Below are positions 7,958 to 17,549 of a stretch of 36,771 nucleotides of DNA, one piece after another. The DNA comes from a bacterium. Its GTDB lineage: Bacteria; Acidobacteriota; Aminicenantia; Aminicenantales; Aminicenantaceae. The first letter of the stretch is position 1; the number at the start of each line of letters is the position of its first letter. Below the pieces are notes generated by a model that worked only from the letters and a program-made list of their open reading frames with translations, had not been told where the DNA came from and did no database searches. The translations under genes and the position numbers were made by a program. The DNA lies in assembly GCA_018335295.1 (NCBI GenBank), contig JAGXKI010000022.1, forward strand, positions 1-36,771, read 5' to 3'.

Positions 7958-8257
7958 ATGGTTAGAAAAAAATACAGCAAAAAAGAAATCTTGCTGACCG
8001 TAGCCAGCATTATGGCTATCATCCTCATCTTGACTTTTTACCTCTGGCACCAAACACAATCCATACGATTAGGCTACCAAATCAGAGACTTGGAAGACAA
8101 AGTGGCTTCTTTAAAAAAGGAAGTAAACCAACTGGAGACCCAAAAATCTTCCCTTTTAACTCTGAAAAAAGTGGAGAAAACCGCTAAAGAAAAACTCAAT
8201 TTAAGAAAGCCCCAAAAAGAACAGATTATCTTTGAGGACTTTCAAAATCGCCCATAG
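7958..8257 (+). CDS. ftsL: Cell division protein FtsL-like
   Basis: FtsL is a bitopic divisome protein that forms a coiled coil with FtsB and links FtsQ to the FtsWI synthase. The 99-residue product has a basic cytoplasmic head, one transmembrane helix (about 11-31) and a periplasmic coiled coil (about 40-80) with heptad leucines. A KLNLRKP segment near the end resembles the membrane-distal end of FtsL/DivIC proteins. Sequence conservation in this family is very low, so the name rests on size, topology and place between rsmH and ftsI. The ATG touches the rsmH stop codon. Confidence 0.85.
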   Translation: MVRKKYSKKEILLTVASIMAIILILTFYLWHQTQSIRLGYQIRDLEDKVASLKKEVNQLETQKSSLLTLKKVEKTAKEKLNLRKPQKEQIIFEDFQNRP

Positions 8258-8268
8258 AATCGGCTCTT

Positions 8269-10026
8269 ATGAGAAATTTACACCAACAAAAAATCAAAAA
8301 AAGAACTATTCTTCTGACTTCCTTTTTCATTCTTTGGGTAGGGGGTCTCGTCTTTCGATTGGTGCAGCTTCAAATCTTCCACCACCCCCGTCTCGAAGAT
8401 GAAGTTATGGAACAAAATCAGTTCAAAAAAACTATCACTCCAAAAAGAGGAACTATATACGATTTAAAAGGCAATATTCTCGCTCGAAGCCTACCCAGAA
8501 AATCCGTTTTCTATACTCCCTCCAACACTCAGACCCCTTCACAACAATTTCAAAAGGTTTTAAAGTTGAGGCGAATCTTGAATCTCTCCTCCGAGGAAGT
8601 TCAAAAAATCCGAACCAGGATTCAAAAAAAGGATCCGTTTATCTGGATCAAACGAAAAGTGACCCCGGAGACGGCCCAAAAAGTCAAGCAGATGGATATC
8701 GACAGAATTCACTTCATGGAAGAGAATAAACGATTTTATCCTCATCGATCTCTCGGGGCTCAACTCCTGGGAAGAGTCAATATCGATGAAGAAGGACAAA
8801 GCGGGGTAGAACTCGCCTATAACGAAGTGCTGGAAGGAGAAAAGGGCCTGCATCTCGTCCTCAGAGATGCCAGAAAAAAAGATTACCGTTTCCAGACCCT
8901 CAAACAACCGGTAGAGGGAAAAGACTTAATCTTAACTGTAGATGAAACCATTCAGTACATAGCGGAAAAAGAATTGGAAAAAACAGTCCAAAAATTTAAG
9001 GCCAACTGGGGAACCGTGGTGGTCTCCCGCCCTTCCACCGGAGAAATATTGGCTATGGCCAACTATCCTCGGTTTGACCTGAATCATCCCCCTTCTAATC
9101 TTTCCAAACTTCTCCGTTCAGACCGGAATAAAGCCATCCATCATACATTTAACCCCGGATCTACTTTTAAAATTATCACTGCTTCGGCAGCTCTCGAATC
9201 TCACAGGGTCAATCCCAGTGATTCTTTTGACTGCAGTAAGGGGTATATCCGATGTTCCGGAAATATAATCCGGGATCATAAAAAGATGGGAATTCTTTCC
9301 TTTCCTGAAGTGATTATCCATTCTTCCAATGTGGGAGCGGTCAAAATTGGACGAAATACGGGAGAAAAAATCCTTTACCAAACCATCAAATCCTTTGGGT
9401 TTGGAGAAAAAACCGGTATTGACCTTCCTGCGGAAGAAAAGGGAATTTTCCGTTCTTTACCTCACTGGTCGAAAGTCTCCTTAAATTATCTCTCTATAGG
9501 TTATGAAATTTCTGTCACGGCTCTTCAGATGCTCCAAGCTATAAACACCATCGCTAATAAAGGGGAATGTCCTACACCTCATGTGTTAAAAAAAATCCTC
9601 CCCTCTTCGGAGCAAGCCTACTCCATACCATCCAAGTACCAAAGAGTGATTTCTGAAAATACAGCCGGAAAACTCTGTAATATCCTGCATAAGGTGGTCC
9701 AGAAAGGAACCGGCCAAGCCGCCCGAATCCGAGGATATTCTGCTGCTGGAAAAACAGGAACGGCCCAGAAATATGATCCCTCCCTGGGTACATATACTTC
9801 CTCATCTCATACCGCTTCCTTCATAGGCTTTGTACCTGTTCATAAACCCGCCATCTCTATGGTTGTGGTTGTCGATGGCCCCCAAGGAACCTATTATGGA
9901 GGGAAAGTGGCGGCTCCTCTTTTTCAAAGAATCGCTGTCCAGGTCCTTCACTATATGCACATTCCTCCCCGAAAAGAGTCCCAGGTCTTTATCGCTTCAA
10001 AAAACAGGGAGCAGCCCAAACAATGA
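8269..10026 (+). CDS. ftsI: Septal peptidoglycan transpeptidase FtsI (class B PBP)
   Basis: FtsI (PBP3) cross-links septal peptidoglycan as partner of FtsW. A short basic head and one membrane anchor (about 13-33) lead to a pedestal domain with the KRGTIYDLKGNILA motif, then the transpeptidase domain. The three penicillin-binding motifs are intact: S298-T-F-K301 with the acylated serine, S352-S-N354, and K495-T-G-T498. At 585 aa it is a standard class B length, and no PASTA domains follow, so it is the FtsI type rather than SpoVD type. Its last four nucleotides overlap the murE start (ATGA). Confidence 0.95.
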   Translation: MRNLHQQKIKKRTILLTSFFILWVGGLVFRLVQLQIFHHPRLEDEVMEQNQFKKTITPKRGTIYDLKGNILARSLPRKSVFYTPSNTQTPSQQFQKVLKLRRILNLSSEEVQKIRTRIQKKDPFIWIKRKVTPETAQKVKQMDIDRIHFMEENKRFYPHRSLGAQLLGRVNIDEEGQSGVELAYNEVLEGEKGLHLVLRDARKKDYRFQTLKQPVEGKDLILTVDETIQYIAEKELEKTVQKFKANWGTVVVSRPSTGEILAMANYPRFDLNHPPSNLSKLLRSDRNKAIHHTFNPGSTFKIITASAALESHRVNPSDSFDCSKGYIRCSGNIIRDHKKMGILSFPEVIIHSSNVGAVKIGRNTGEKILYQTIKSFGFGEKTGIDLPAEEKGIFRSLPHWSKVSLNYLSIGYEISVTALQMLQAINTIANKGECPTPHVLKKILPSSEQAYSIPSKYQRVISENTAGKLCNILHKVVQKGTGQAARIRGYSAAGKTGTAQKYDPSLGTYTSSSHTASFIGFVPVHKPAISMVVVVDGPQGTYYGGKVAAPLFQRIAVQVLHYMHIPPRKESQVFIASKNREQPKQ

Positions 10027-11486
10027 AATTGAAAAAGCTGCTGAAAGACAGCTCCCTAGTGAAATGGACCGGCCACCCGGATGAAAACATCAAGGGAATC
10101 TCTTATTCTTCAAAACAGGTCAAGCCCCATTATCTCTTCGCTGCTTTAAAAGGAGAAAAAACAGATGGAAACAACTTTATCCAAGAAGCCCTGAAAAAGG
10201 GAGCCACAGCCGTGCTTTCGGAAAATCCTCCTCCTCCGAATTTTTCCTTCTGTTGGATCCAGGTGAAAGAGGCCAGAGAAGCTTTGGCCCGGATTTCTGC
10301 CAATTTCTATTCTCATCCCTCCCGAGAGATAAAAATGGTGGGAATTACCGGAACCAAAGGGAAAACCACTCTTACCTATTTACTTGAAGCCATACTTGAA
10401 AAAGCCCATTGCTCTCCTTCACTCATAGGGACCATTCATTACAAAGGTCCCCATAGTGAAGTATCTGCCCAAAGGACCACCCCCGAAGCTCCTGATTTAC
10501 AGAAAATGCTGAGAGAGATGAAAAATCAGGGGGCCACCCACGGGATTGTTGAAGTTTCCTCCCATGCTTTGGAACTCAAACGAGTTGTGGGGATTGAGTT
10601 TGATATTGTGGTATTCACTAATTTAAGCGGCGAGCACATGGATTACCATAAATCCATGGATCGATATTTTGAAGCCAAGAAAAAGCTTTTTTCTCTCAAC
10701 CCCGAAGGAATGTCTGTTATCAACCTGGATGATCCGTGGGGAAAAAAATTGATTTCCCAACTTCCTAAAGGTGTAATCACTTATGGATTGGAAACTCCTG
10801 CACTCATCCACGCTGATGATTATGATTTCACCCAGCGAGGAATCCATATGTCGGTGACATACCCTGCTGGAAAAATACACCTTTCTTCTCCTCTCCTGGG
10901 TAAACCCAATGCCTCTAACCTGCTTGCTTCGGTGGCCTGCGCTCTCACCTTAAACATTCCTGTATCTGCAATCAAAAGCGGAATCGCCTCTCTTTCTGAA
11001 ATCCCTGGAAGGTTGGAGAAGATTGAAAATTCTCTGGGACTTCTTATTTTTGTGGATTATGCCCATACAGACGAAGCCTTGAGGGGTCTCTTGAAAACGG
11101 CTCAAGAGCTCCGTCCCCGGAAAATCCTTTTGGTTTTTGGAGCCGGGGGAGACAGGGATAAATCGAAACGTCCTCGTATGGGAGAGGTTGCAGGGACTTA
11201 TGCGGACTTGACTATCCTCACTTCGGATAATCCCCGTTCAGAAAATCCAATGGACATCATCTCGGATATCCAGAAAGGCCTGAACAAAACAGGATGTAAG
11301 GATTATCAAATCCAACTCAACCGGAGAAAAGCCATCCAAAAGGCTCTCTCCCTGGCTGAGAAGGGAGACTGCATCCTCGTCGCGGGTAAAGGTCATGAAA
11401 ACGAACAAATTATTCAGGATAAGGTGTTTCCTTTCAATGATTCTGAAGTTATCAGAGATACACTCAACAAAATGGAGGCCTCCTAA
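10023..11486 (+). CDS. murE: UDP-MurNAc-L-Ala-D-Glu:meso-diaminopimelate ligase MurE
   Basis: MurE adds the third stem-peptide residue to the cytoplasmic precursor, using ATP. The protein (487 aa) has the N-terminal UMP-binding domain, the Mur ligase ATPase motif GTKGKTT at 110-116 with K114, the EVSSHALEL block, and the C-terminal domain. The substrate-selecting motif reads D402-N-P-R405, which in characterised enzymes marks meso-diaminopimelate; lysine-type enzymes lack this arginine. The start overlaps ftsI by four nucleotides. Downstream, GGAGG inside its last codons serves as ribosome site for murF, so these genes are translated in series. Confidence 0.96.
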   Translation: MKLKKLLKDSSLVKWTGHPDENIKGISYSSKQVKPHYLFAALKGEKTDGNNFIQEALKKGATAVLSENPPPPNFSFCWIQVKEAREALARISANFYSHPSREIKMVGITGTKGKTTLTYLLEAILEKAHCSPSLIGTIHYKGPHSEVSAQRTTPEAPDLQKMLREMKNQGATHGIVEVSSHALELKRVVGIEFDIVVFTNLSGEHMDYHKSMDRYFEAKKKLFSLNPEGMSVINLDDPWGKKLISQLPKGVITYGLETPALIHADDYDFTQRGIHMSVTYPAGKIHLSSPLLGKPNASNLLASVACALTLNIPVSAIKSGIASLSEIPGRLEKIENSLGLLIFVDYAHTDEALRGLLKTAQELRPRKILLVFGAGGDRDKSKRPRMGEVAGTYADLTILTSDNPRSENPMDIISDIQKGLNKTGCKDYQIQLNRRKAIQKALSLAEKGDCILVAGKGHENEQIIQDKVFPFNDSEVIRDTLNKMEAS

Positions 11487-11487
11487 A

Positions 11488-12870
11488 TTGGTTGAGTTGG
11501 CTTTAAATAATCTGGCTCAAAAAATGGACGGATCTATCCTGCAGGGTTCTCCGGATCAATCCTTTGACAAGTACAACATCGATTCAAGATTGACTCAGCC
11601 TGGAGAACTTTTCTTCGCCATAGAGGCCGGAAGGGATGGACATAAATTCATCGAAGATGCCTATAAAAAAGGAGCTGCAGGCGCAGTGGTCTCCAAAAAC
11701 ATTTCCATTTCAGACAAAAACTTTGCTCTCATCCAGGTCCCGGATACTCTTCAAGCTCTTCAGCAGACAGGAAAAAAAGTTCTTTCCGAAATGGAAGTAA
11801 AAGTGGTGGGCATCACCGGAAGTATCGGGAAAACCACCACCAAAGAATTCACTTCTTCTCTCCTTTCCCTAAGCTATAAAGTGTTTAAATCCAGGGGAAA
11901 TTACAACAATTACCTGGGCCTCCCTCTCTCTATCCTCCAGATTCAAGAACATCATGAAATAGCGGTTCTGGAAATGGGAATAAACCAACCTCATGAAATG
12001 AAGACTCTGACCCACATAGCCCCTCCCGATCTCGCGGCCATAATCAATATATTGCCAGTCCATCTTGAATTTTTTCAAACCATCGAAGAATTAGCCTCCA
12101 CCAAAAAGGAAATCTTGGAGGGGATGAAAAAAGGAGGCACTGCGGTCCTAAACGGGGATAATCTTTGGACCCAAAAAATTGCCCATCAATGGAAAGGTCC
12201 TAAGCTCTTATTCGGTCTTTCAAAAAATTGTCCCATGAGGGCTGTCCACATCCACAAATCTTTTTCTCAGGGAATATCCTGTGATCTTATTTATGAACAC
12301 AAACAGAAAAGAGTCCATCTTCCCTTTATTTACGATCACTATCTTTACAATTTTCTCTCTGCTGCAGCGATAGCCCAACTTTTCTCTGTCCCCCTCGAAG
12401 ACATTCCCAGAAAAACCCCCTATCTCAAGCCGGGTTCTATGCGCGGAACTATAATTCACCTTCCCCACGAAATTACCCTTGTGGATGACAGTTACAATTC
12501 CAACCCGGTGGCTCTGAAATCCATACTGAAAAGCCTGGCCTCCTTTCCCTCAAAAAGAAAGGTGGCTGTTCTGGGAGACATGCTGGAACTTGGAGAAAAG
12601 AAGAGGGAATATCATGTGCAGGCCGGAAGCCAACTGGTCCAGTATGGATGGGATATTTTGATCACAGTAGGCCCTCTCAGCAAAGACACGGCCAAAGGAT
12701 CCCTCAATGCAGGGATGGAGAGAAACCGGATTTTTTGTTTTGATGATTCGGAAGAAGCAGCCGAGGAAATTCCTTCTCTTCTTAAAAAAAACGACCTGGT
12801 TTTGATTAAGGGATCGAGGGGAATCAAAACAGAGAAAATTGTGGAAAAATTAAAACAGGAGAAAACATAA
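11488..12870 (+). CDS. murF: UDP-MurNAc-tripeptide:D-Ala-D-Ala ligase MurF (TTG start)
   Basis: MurF adds D-Ala-D-Ala to the UDP-MurNAc-tripeptide, finishing the soluble precursor. From TTG 11488 the protein has 460 aa, with the N-terminal domain, the ATPase motif GSIGKTTT at 111-118 (K115), the NNYLGLPLSIL segment, EMGINQPHEM, and DDSYNSNP in the ATP-binding region. The frame is open further upstream to an ATG at 11395, but that would overlap murE by 92 nt. TTG 11488 lies two nt after the murE stop, has GGAGG nine nt upstream (11474-11478), and gives the normal family N-terminus. mraY starts two nt after its stop codon. Confidence 0.94.
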   Translation: MVELALNNLAQKMDGSILQGSPDQSFDKYNIDSRLTQPGELFFAIEAGRDGHKFIEDAYKKGAAGAVVSKNISISDKNFALIQVPDTLQALQQTGKKVLSEMEVKVVGITGSIGKTTTKEFTSSLLSLSYKVFKSRGNYNNYLGLPLSILQIQEHHEIAVLEMGINQPHEMKTLTHIAPPDLAAIINILPVHLEFFQTIEELASTKKEILEGMKKGGTAVLNGDNLWTQKIAHQWKGPKLLFGLSKNCPMRAVHIHKSFSQGISCDLIYEHKQKRVHLPFIYDHYLYNFLSAAAIAQLFSVPLEDIPRKTPYLKPGSMRGTIIHLPHEITLVDDSYNSNPVALKSILKSLASFPSKRKVAVLGDMLELGEKKREYHVQAGSQLVQYGWDILITVGPLSKDTAKGSLNAGMERNRIFCFDDSEEAAEEIPSLLKKNDLVLIKGSRGIKTEKIVEKLKQEKT

Positions 12871-12871
12871 T

Positions 12872-13960
12872 ATGCTTTACTGGCTCCTGGTCCCTCTTAA
12901 AAAACATTTCTTTTTCTTTAATGTATTCAGTTATATCACAGTTCGCACCGCTATGGCTGGAATCACCGCCTTTCTTCTTACTTTAATCCTGGGTCCGTGG
13001 GTGATAAAGACACTTAAAAAATATCAAATAAAGGAAGAACTGCGTCCCTACAGTCCCGAAACTCATACAGGAAAAAAGGGGACTCCTTCGATGGGAGGGA
13101 TTTTGATCATTTTTGGTTCCCTTTTTCCAACCATTCTGTGGGGAGATTTAAGCAATACTTATGTCTGGCTGGCCATGGGTACGATGTTTTTCTTCGGACT
13201 TCTGGGTTTTGAAGATGATTTCCTGAAGATAAAAATGAAAAAACCACTGGGATTAGTTGCCCGGCACAAACTTGTCTTCCAGATTATCCTTTCCGCTCTC
13301 ATCGCTTTCATACTGGTCTATCTCGGGCTCATCGGAAAATTCAACCTTCATTTAAGTTTTCCGTTTTTTAAACAATGGACCCCTTATCTCGGGTGGTTTT
13401 ACCTTCCCTGGATCATCTTCATCCTTGTAGGTTCTTCCAATGCGGTCAACCTGGCTGATGGACTGGATGGTTTGGCCATCGGCCTCACCATCATCAGTGC
13501 CAGCGCCTTTACCGCTCTTTCTTACATCGCAGGACATGCACTCTGGTCTGAATATTTAGAGATCCTTCGAGTCCCCCAAGCTTCAGAACTCACTGTTTTC
13601 GCGGGAGCTATGTCTGGAGCCTGTCTTGGATTTCTCTGGTACAATTCTCATCCAGCCCAAATTTTCATGGGAGATGCGGGAGCTCTCTCCATTGGAGGAA
13701 CTCTGGGAACTTTATCTATCATGATAAAACAAGAATTCCTTCTTTTTATGGTCGCCGGGGTGTTCATCCTGGAGGCTCTTTCTGTCCTTCTGCAGGTGTC
13801 TTATTTTAAACTGAGCGGAGGAAAACGAATCCTGAGGATGGCTCCTCTCCATCATCACTTTGAACTGATCGGGTGGTCAGAACAAAAAATTGTAGTCCGC
13901 TTCTGGATTGCCGGGATTTTTTTCGCCCTGTTCAGCCTGACCACTCTGAAATTAAGATAA
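12872..13960 (+). CDS. mraY: Phospho-N-acetylmuramoyl-pentapeptide-transferase MraY
   Basis: MraY transfers phospho-MurNAc-pentapeptide to undecaprenyl phosphate, making lipid I at the inner membrane. The 362-residue polytopic protein has about ten helices. The catalytic aspartates are present at D115 and D116 (GFEDD) and D268 (FMGDAG). The NAVNLADGLDG motif spans 190-200 and the HHH motif 327-329 in APLHHHFE. Length and motif spacing are almost the same as in the E. coli enzyme. It is packed between murF and murD with gaps of one nt on each side. Confidence 0.97.
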   Translation: MLYWLLVPLKKHFFFFNVFSYITVRTAMAGITAFLLTLILGPWVIKTLKKYQIKEELRPYSPETHTGKKGTPSMGGILIIFGSLFPTILWGDLSNTYVWLAMGTMFFFGLLGFEDDFLKIKMKKPLGLVARHKLVFQIILSALIAFILVYLGLIGKFNLHLSFPFFKQWTPYLGWFYLPWIIFILVGSSNAVNLADGLDGLAIGLTIISASAFTALSYIAGHALWSEYLEILRVPQASELTVFAGAMSGACLGFLWYNSHPAQIFMGDAGALSIGGTLGTLSIMIKQEFLLFMVAGVFILEALSVLLQVSYFKLSGGKRILRMAPLHHHFELIGWSEQKIVVRFWIAGIFFALFSLTTLKLR

Positions 13961-13961
13961 A

Positions 13962-15332
13962 ATGAATTTAAAAGGAAAAAATGTCCTTGTGGTGGGGCTT
14001 GGAAAAACCGGAGAAGCTCTGTGCCGTTTCTTGCTTCAAAAAGGAGCTCATGTGAAAGTAAGTGAACAAAAAAACAAAGACCAGCTTTCATCAAAAATAA
14101 AAGAATGGACCTCCCAAACCCTCGAAGTGGAAACAGGAGGGCATGAGCCCAAATCTTTTCTGGAGGCCGACTTGATTCTCCCCAGTCCAGGCGTTCCTTT
14201 CATCCCTGTGTTGAGGGAGGCTCAAGAAAAGGGAATCCCCGTCCTTTCTGAAGTGGAGCTTGCTTACAGGTTTCTCAAAGGAAGGATGGTGGGTATAACC
14301 GGATCCAACGGGAAATCCACCACCGCTACTTTAATTCACAATATATTCACAAATGCCGGCCTTCCTTCCATTCTGGCTGGAAACATAGGAACGCCTTTGA
14401 TTGATATGGTTGAAAAAAGCCGGGACAATTATATTTATGTCACAGAACTTTCCAGCTTCCAGCTTCATTTCACCCAACAATTGAGAGCCTTCATATCTGT
14501 ATTCCTCAATGTAAGTGCCGATCATTTGGACTGGCATTTAGATTTCACTCATTACGTGGAAGCCAAGAAAAAACTTTTTTATCACCTAAAAGAAAACGAT
14601 GCGGCTGTACTGAACATGGATGATCCTCTAGTGGGTTCTCTAAGAAATCAGATTAAATCCAGCGTATGGGGATTTAGCCGGACAGGCCGAACGAATCCAG
14701 GCAGTTATCTATCCAACAGTTGGATCCTTTTCTCTCAGGATGATGAAGAAAAAAAAGTAATGAAATCATCGGAAATCCCTCTGCCCGGCCCTCATAATCA
14801 AGAAAACATCCTGGCCGCTGTGGGAGTCTCTTGTGTTTTAGGAATACCTATTTCTATTATTCGAAACTCTGTTAAAAATTTTAAAGGCTTGAAACACCGA
14901 CTGGAAAAGGTCGCTGCGATCGGAGGAGTCAAATTTTATAATGATTCCAAAGCCACCAACATTCAAGCCACTCTTCAATCCCTCCATAGTTTCGACAATG
15001 ACATCATCCTTATCCTTGGAGGAAGGGATAAAGGAGGCGATTTCAAAAGGCTAAAAAAGCCTATTCAGGAAAAGGTAAGAAAGATTGTGCTCATAGGAGA
15101 AGCCCAAAACAAAATTGAGCAGGCATTAAAAGGGGCAGCTCCCTTGATCAAGGTTTCCAGTCTTTACGAAGCCGTTCGTCAGGGATATAAGAGTGCCAAG
15201 CCGGGAAATGTGGTTCTCCTAGCCCCGGCCTGTACTAGTTTTGATATGTTCCAAAACTTTGAACATAGAGGGGAAATATTTGAAAAAGAAGTGAAATCGA
15301 TGGCTCAAAAGTTCTCCCATAAAGAAAGATAA
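13962..15332 (+). CDS. murD: UDP-N-acetylmuramoylalanine:D-glutamate ligase MurD
   Basis: MurD adds D-glutamate to UDP-MurNAc-L-Ala in the cytoplasm. The protein (456 aa) begins with a Rossmann-like UDP-binding segment, VLVVGLGKTGEA. The Mur ligase ATPase motif GSNGKSTT follows at 114-121 (K118), then ELSSFQL, the NVSADHLDWH block, KFYNDSKATN and ILGGRDKGGDF, all characteristic of MurD rather than other Mur ligases. The ATG comes one nt after the mraY stop. ftsW begins four nt after its own stop, in the usual dcw order. Confidence 0.96.
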   Translation: MNLKGKNVLVVGLGKTGEALCRFLLQKGAHVKVSEQKNKDQLSSKIKEWTSQTLEVETGGHEPKSFLEADLILPSPGVPFIPVLREAQEKGIPVLSEVELAYRFLKGRMVGITGSNGKSTTATLIHNIFTNAGLPSILAGNIGTPLIDMVEKSRDNYIYVTELSSFQLHFTQQLRAFISVFLNVSADHLDWHLDFTHYVEAKKKLFYHLKENDAAVLNMDDPLVGSLRNQIKSSVWGFSRTGRTNPGSYLSNSWILFSQDDEEKKVMKSSEIPLPGPHNQENILAAVGVSCVLGIPISIIRNSVKNFKGLKHRLEKVAAIGGVKFYNDSKATNIQATLQSLHSFDNDIILILGGRDKGGDFKRLKKPIQEKVRKIVLIGEAQNKIEQALKGAAPLIKVSSLYEAVRQGYKSAKPGNVVLLAPACTSFDMFQNFEHRGEIFEKEVKSMAQKFSHKER

Positions 15333-15336
15333 AATC

Positions 15337-16449
15337 ATGGAGATATTCAGACCTTACAGTTTTGACAAGACATTGTTCGTCACCACACTGATCCTTATCA
15401 TTTTCGGCCTCATCATGGTGTTCAGTTCCTCTGGAGTTCTAGCCAGTGAAAAGTACAACCAACCCTTTTACTTTCTCTTCCATCAACTCATCGGGGTTGG
15501 GATAGGTCTCTTCATCATCCTGGTTATGCTTTCTGTGAGAACTCCTTTCTACCAAAACTCCCTCTTTATCTTCGGTTTACTTTTTCTAAATTTCCTTTTT
15601 CTGTTGAGCTGTCTCCTTATCCCTTCCTTTGCTCAAACAAACCGCTGGATCCAATTATTTGGGTTCCATTTTCAACCTTCTGAACTGGCCAAAATAAGTC
15701 TCATTCTTTTTATAGCTTTTCTTGCAGACCGAAAAAAAGAGAAATTTCATGAAGCTCCCCACTTTTTGTTCCCTTTATCCATTCTCTTTGTGTTCATTCT
15801 TCTCATCATCAGAGAACCCGATTATGGAACCGCTTTTCTGATTCTTTCCATCGGTGCCATCATGTTTTTTATCGGAGGAGTGAAATACAAATACTTTATT
15901 TTTCTGGGAATAGGCACTGCAGGGCTCTTCCTATTCTACCTCGTTCAGTCTCCATACCGGATGAACCGAATTTTAGCCTTCATCTCTCCTTATAAAGATC
16001 CCCTAGGAAAAGGGTTTCAGGTCATCCAATCAAAGTTAGCTGTGGGGGCAGGGGGAATTTTTGGAGTCAGCATCGGGGAAAGCGTCCAAAAACTCTTTTT
16101 TCTTCCCTGTGCTCACACAGATTACATCTTCGCTATTATCGGAGAAGAATTGGGGCTGATGGGGACGTTGGCCATCCTTATCCTCTTCCTTCTCCTGTTG
16201 TGGAGGGGCCTGGCCATTTCCTTGAAAGCCCCAGATTCCTTCAGTCAAATGGTGAGCGCCGGGTTGATTCTGGCCATATTTTTTCAAGCTATGCTGAATA
16301 TAAGTGTGGTTTTGGGCCTCAGTCCCCCCACAGGATTTCCTTTGCCTTTGATAAGTTTCGGAAGGTCTTCACTGATATGCACTCTTTTCGGTATCGGGAT
16401 TCTCCTTCACATCTCCCAGCGAAAAAGAACTCCAGGAAGAAAAAAATGA
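15337..16449 (+). CDS. ftsW: Septal peptidoglycan glycosyltransferase FtsW (SEDS family)
   Basis: FtsW polymerises glycan strands from lipid II at the septum together with FtsI. The protein (370 aa) is a SEDS polytopic membrane protein with about ten helices. The family motifs are visible: NRWIQLFGFHFQPSELAK, the REPDYGTAFLI loop with the conserved aspartate, a YRMNRILAF segment, and the C-terminal PPTGFPLPLISFGRSS. It overlaps murG by four nucleotides. Membership in SEDS is certain; FtsW rather than RodA follows from its position between murD and murG. Confidence 0.95.
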   Translation: MEIFRPYSFDKTLFVTTLILIIFGLIMVFSSSGVLASEKYNQPFYFLFHQLIGVGIGLFIILVMLSVRTPFYQNSLFIFGLLFLNFLFLLSCLLIPSFAQTNRWIQLFGFHFQPSELAKISLILFIAFLADRKKEKFHEAPHFLFPLSILFVFILLIIREPDYGTAFLILSIGAIMFFIGGVKYKYFIFLGIGTAGLFLFYLVQSPYRMNRILAFISPYKDPLGKGFQVIQSKLAVGAGGIFGVSIGESVQKLFFLPCAHTDYIFAIIGEELGLMGTLAILILFLLLLWRGLAISLKAPDSFSQMVSAGLILAIFFQAMLNISVVLGLSPPTGFPLPLISFGRSSLICTLFGIGILLHISQRKRTPGRKK

Positions 16450-17549
16450 AGAAAATCAAAGTGATCATTAGCGGCGGAGGAACCGCAGGTCACCTCTACC
16501 CGGCTCTCTCTGTGGGACAAAAATTAAAAGAAAAAGCCCCCCTTCTTGAGGTCATATATGTGGGGAGCACCCGAAAAATGGAAAAAAGGATCATGGAAAA
16601 ACAAAAATCTCAGTTCATTCCTCTAAAAATCCAGGGAATCATGGGAAAAGGCTGGAAAATCTTCCCCTCATTGTCCCTTTTACCCCTCGCTTTCATCAAA
16701 TCTATGATGATCCTTCTGCGGATACAACCTCATTTAGTCATCGGAGCCGGAGGGTACAGTTCGGGTCCCGTAGTCCTCCTGGCCTCCAGTCTGAACATCC
16801 CCACTTTGATCATGGAACAGAACCTCCGTCCTGGTTTCACCAACCGGTTTCTCCTTCCCTGGGTAGATAAAGCAGTGGTGGCTTTCAAAAATTCTCTTCC
16901 TTATTTCAAAGGAAAGGGAGTTTTTCTAGGAAATCCGGTGAGAGAGGAATTTCATAATATCTCTCCTAAAAAACACACACCGCCCTTCATTCTTCTCATC
17001 TTCGGGGGAAGTCAGGGTTCTCATTTCCTGAATAAAGGGATCACTGAAGCTCTTCCGCTGCTTAAAAAAGAGGACATGGTGATCTTTCATCAGACCGGAG
17101 AAAAGGATTGCCAGTGGGTCCAAAAAAAATACCAGCAGCACAGGATAAAAGCCACGATTTCTCCCTATTTCTCCCCCATGGCCGACTATTTCCAAAAATC
17201 CGATTTGATCATCAGCCGCGCTGGGGCCACCACCATAGCTGAAATCATCGCCGCTCAGAAGGCTTCTGTGCTGGTTCCTTTTTCTGAGGCCACTGACAAC
17301 CATCAGCTCCTGAATGCCAGAGAATTGGAAAAAATAGAGGGAGCGGAAATCATACAGGAAGAAGAATTCACACCTCAACTGGCGGCTGGTAAAATCCGCA
17401 GCTTTATAAATAATAAGCACAAACTCAGAAAGATGGAAAATAATTTGAAGCAACTCAACAAGAGAGGTAAAGCAGCAGAACAAATTTCCCAACTCTGCTT
17501 TCACTTGATGAATAAAAAGAAAAAGAATAGGAGTAAATCCATTGGTTAA
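16446..17549 (+). CDS. murG: Lipid II-forming GlcNAc transferase MurG
   Basis: MurG transfers GlcNAc from UDP-GlcNAc to lipid I, giving lipid II on the inner face of the membrane. The protein (367 aa) starts with MKKIKVIISGGGTAGH, whose glycine-rich loop (10-16) binds the lipid-linked acceptor. The second domain has FGGSQGSHFLN and the donor-binding ISRAGATTIAEI region, followed by PFSEATDNHQ. The open frame extends upstream to 16200 inside ftsW, but the ATGA overlap at 16446 fits the family N-terminus exactly. The last eight nucleotides overlap murC. The C-terminal end is unusually lysine-rich. Confidence 0.96.
   Translation: MKKIKVIISGGGTAGHLYPALSVGQKLKEKAPLLEVIYVGSTRKMEKRIMEKQKSQFIPLKIQGIMGKGWKIFPSLSLLPLAFIKSMMILLRIQPHLVIGAGGYSSGPVVLLASSLNIPTLIMEQNLRPGFTNRFLLPWVDKAVVAFKNSLPYFKGKGVFLGNPVREEFHNISPKKHTPPFILLIFGGSQGSHFLNKGITEALPLLKKEDMVIFHQTGEKDCQWVQKKYQQHRIKATISPYFSPMADYFQKSDLIISRAGATTIAEIIAAQKASVLVPFSEATDNHQLLNARELEKIEGAEIIQEEEFTPQLAAGKIRSFINNKHKLRKMENNLKQLNKRGKAAEQISQLCFHLMNKKKKNRSKSIG

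Noticed and set aside
11395-11487. ATG 11395 as start of murF
   Set aside because: It would overlap murE by 92 nt and add residues foreign to the family; TTG 11488 has GGAGG at good spacing.
16200-16445. Extended N-terminus of murG from 16200
   Set aside because: The added 82 residues overlap ftsW in another frame; the ATGA junction at 16446 gives the exact MurG N-terminus.
16926-17504. Minus-strand open frame opposite murG (192 aa)
   Set aside because: Complete overlap with well-supported murG, no family features.
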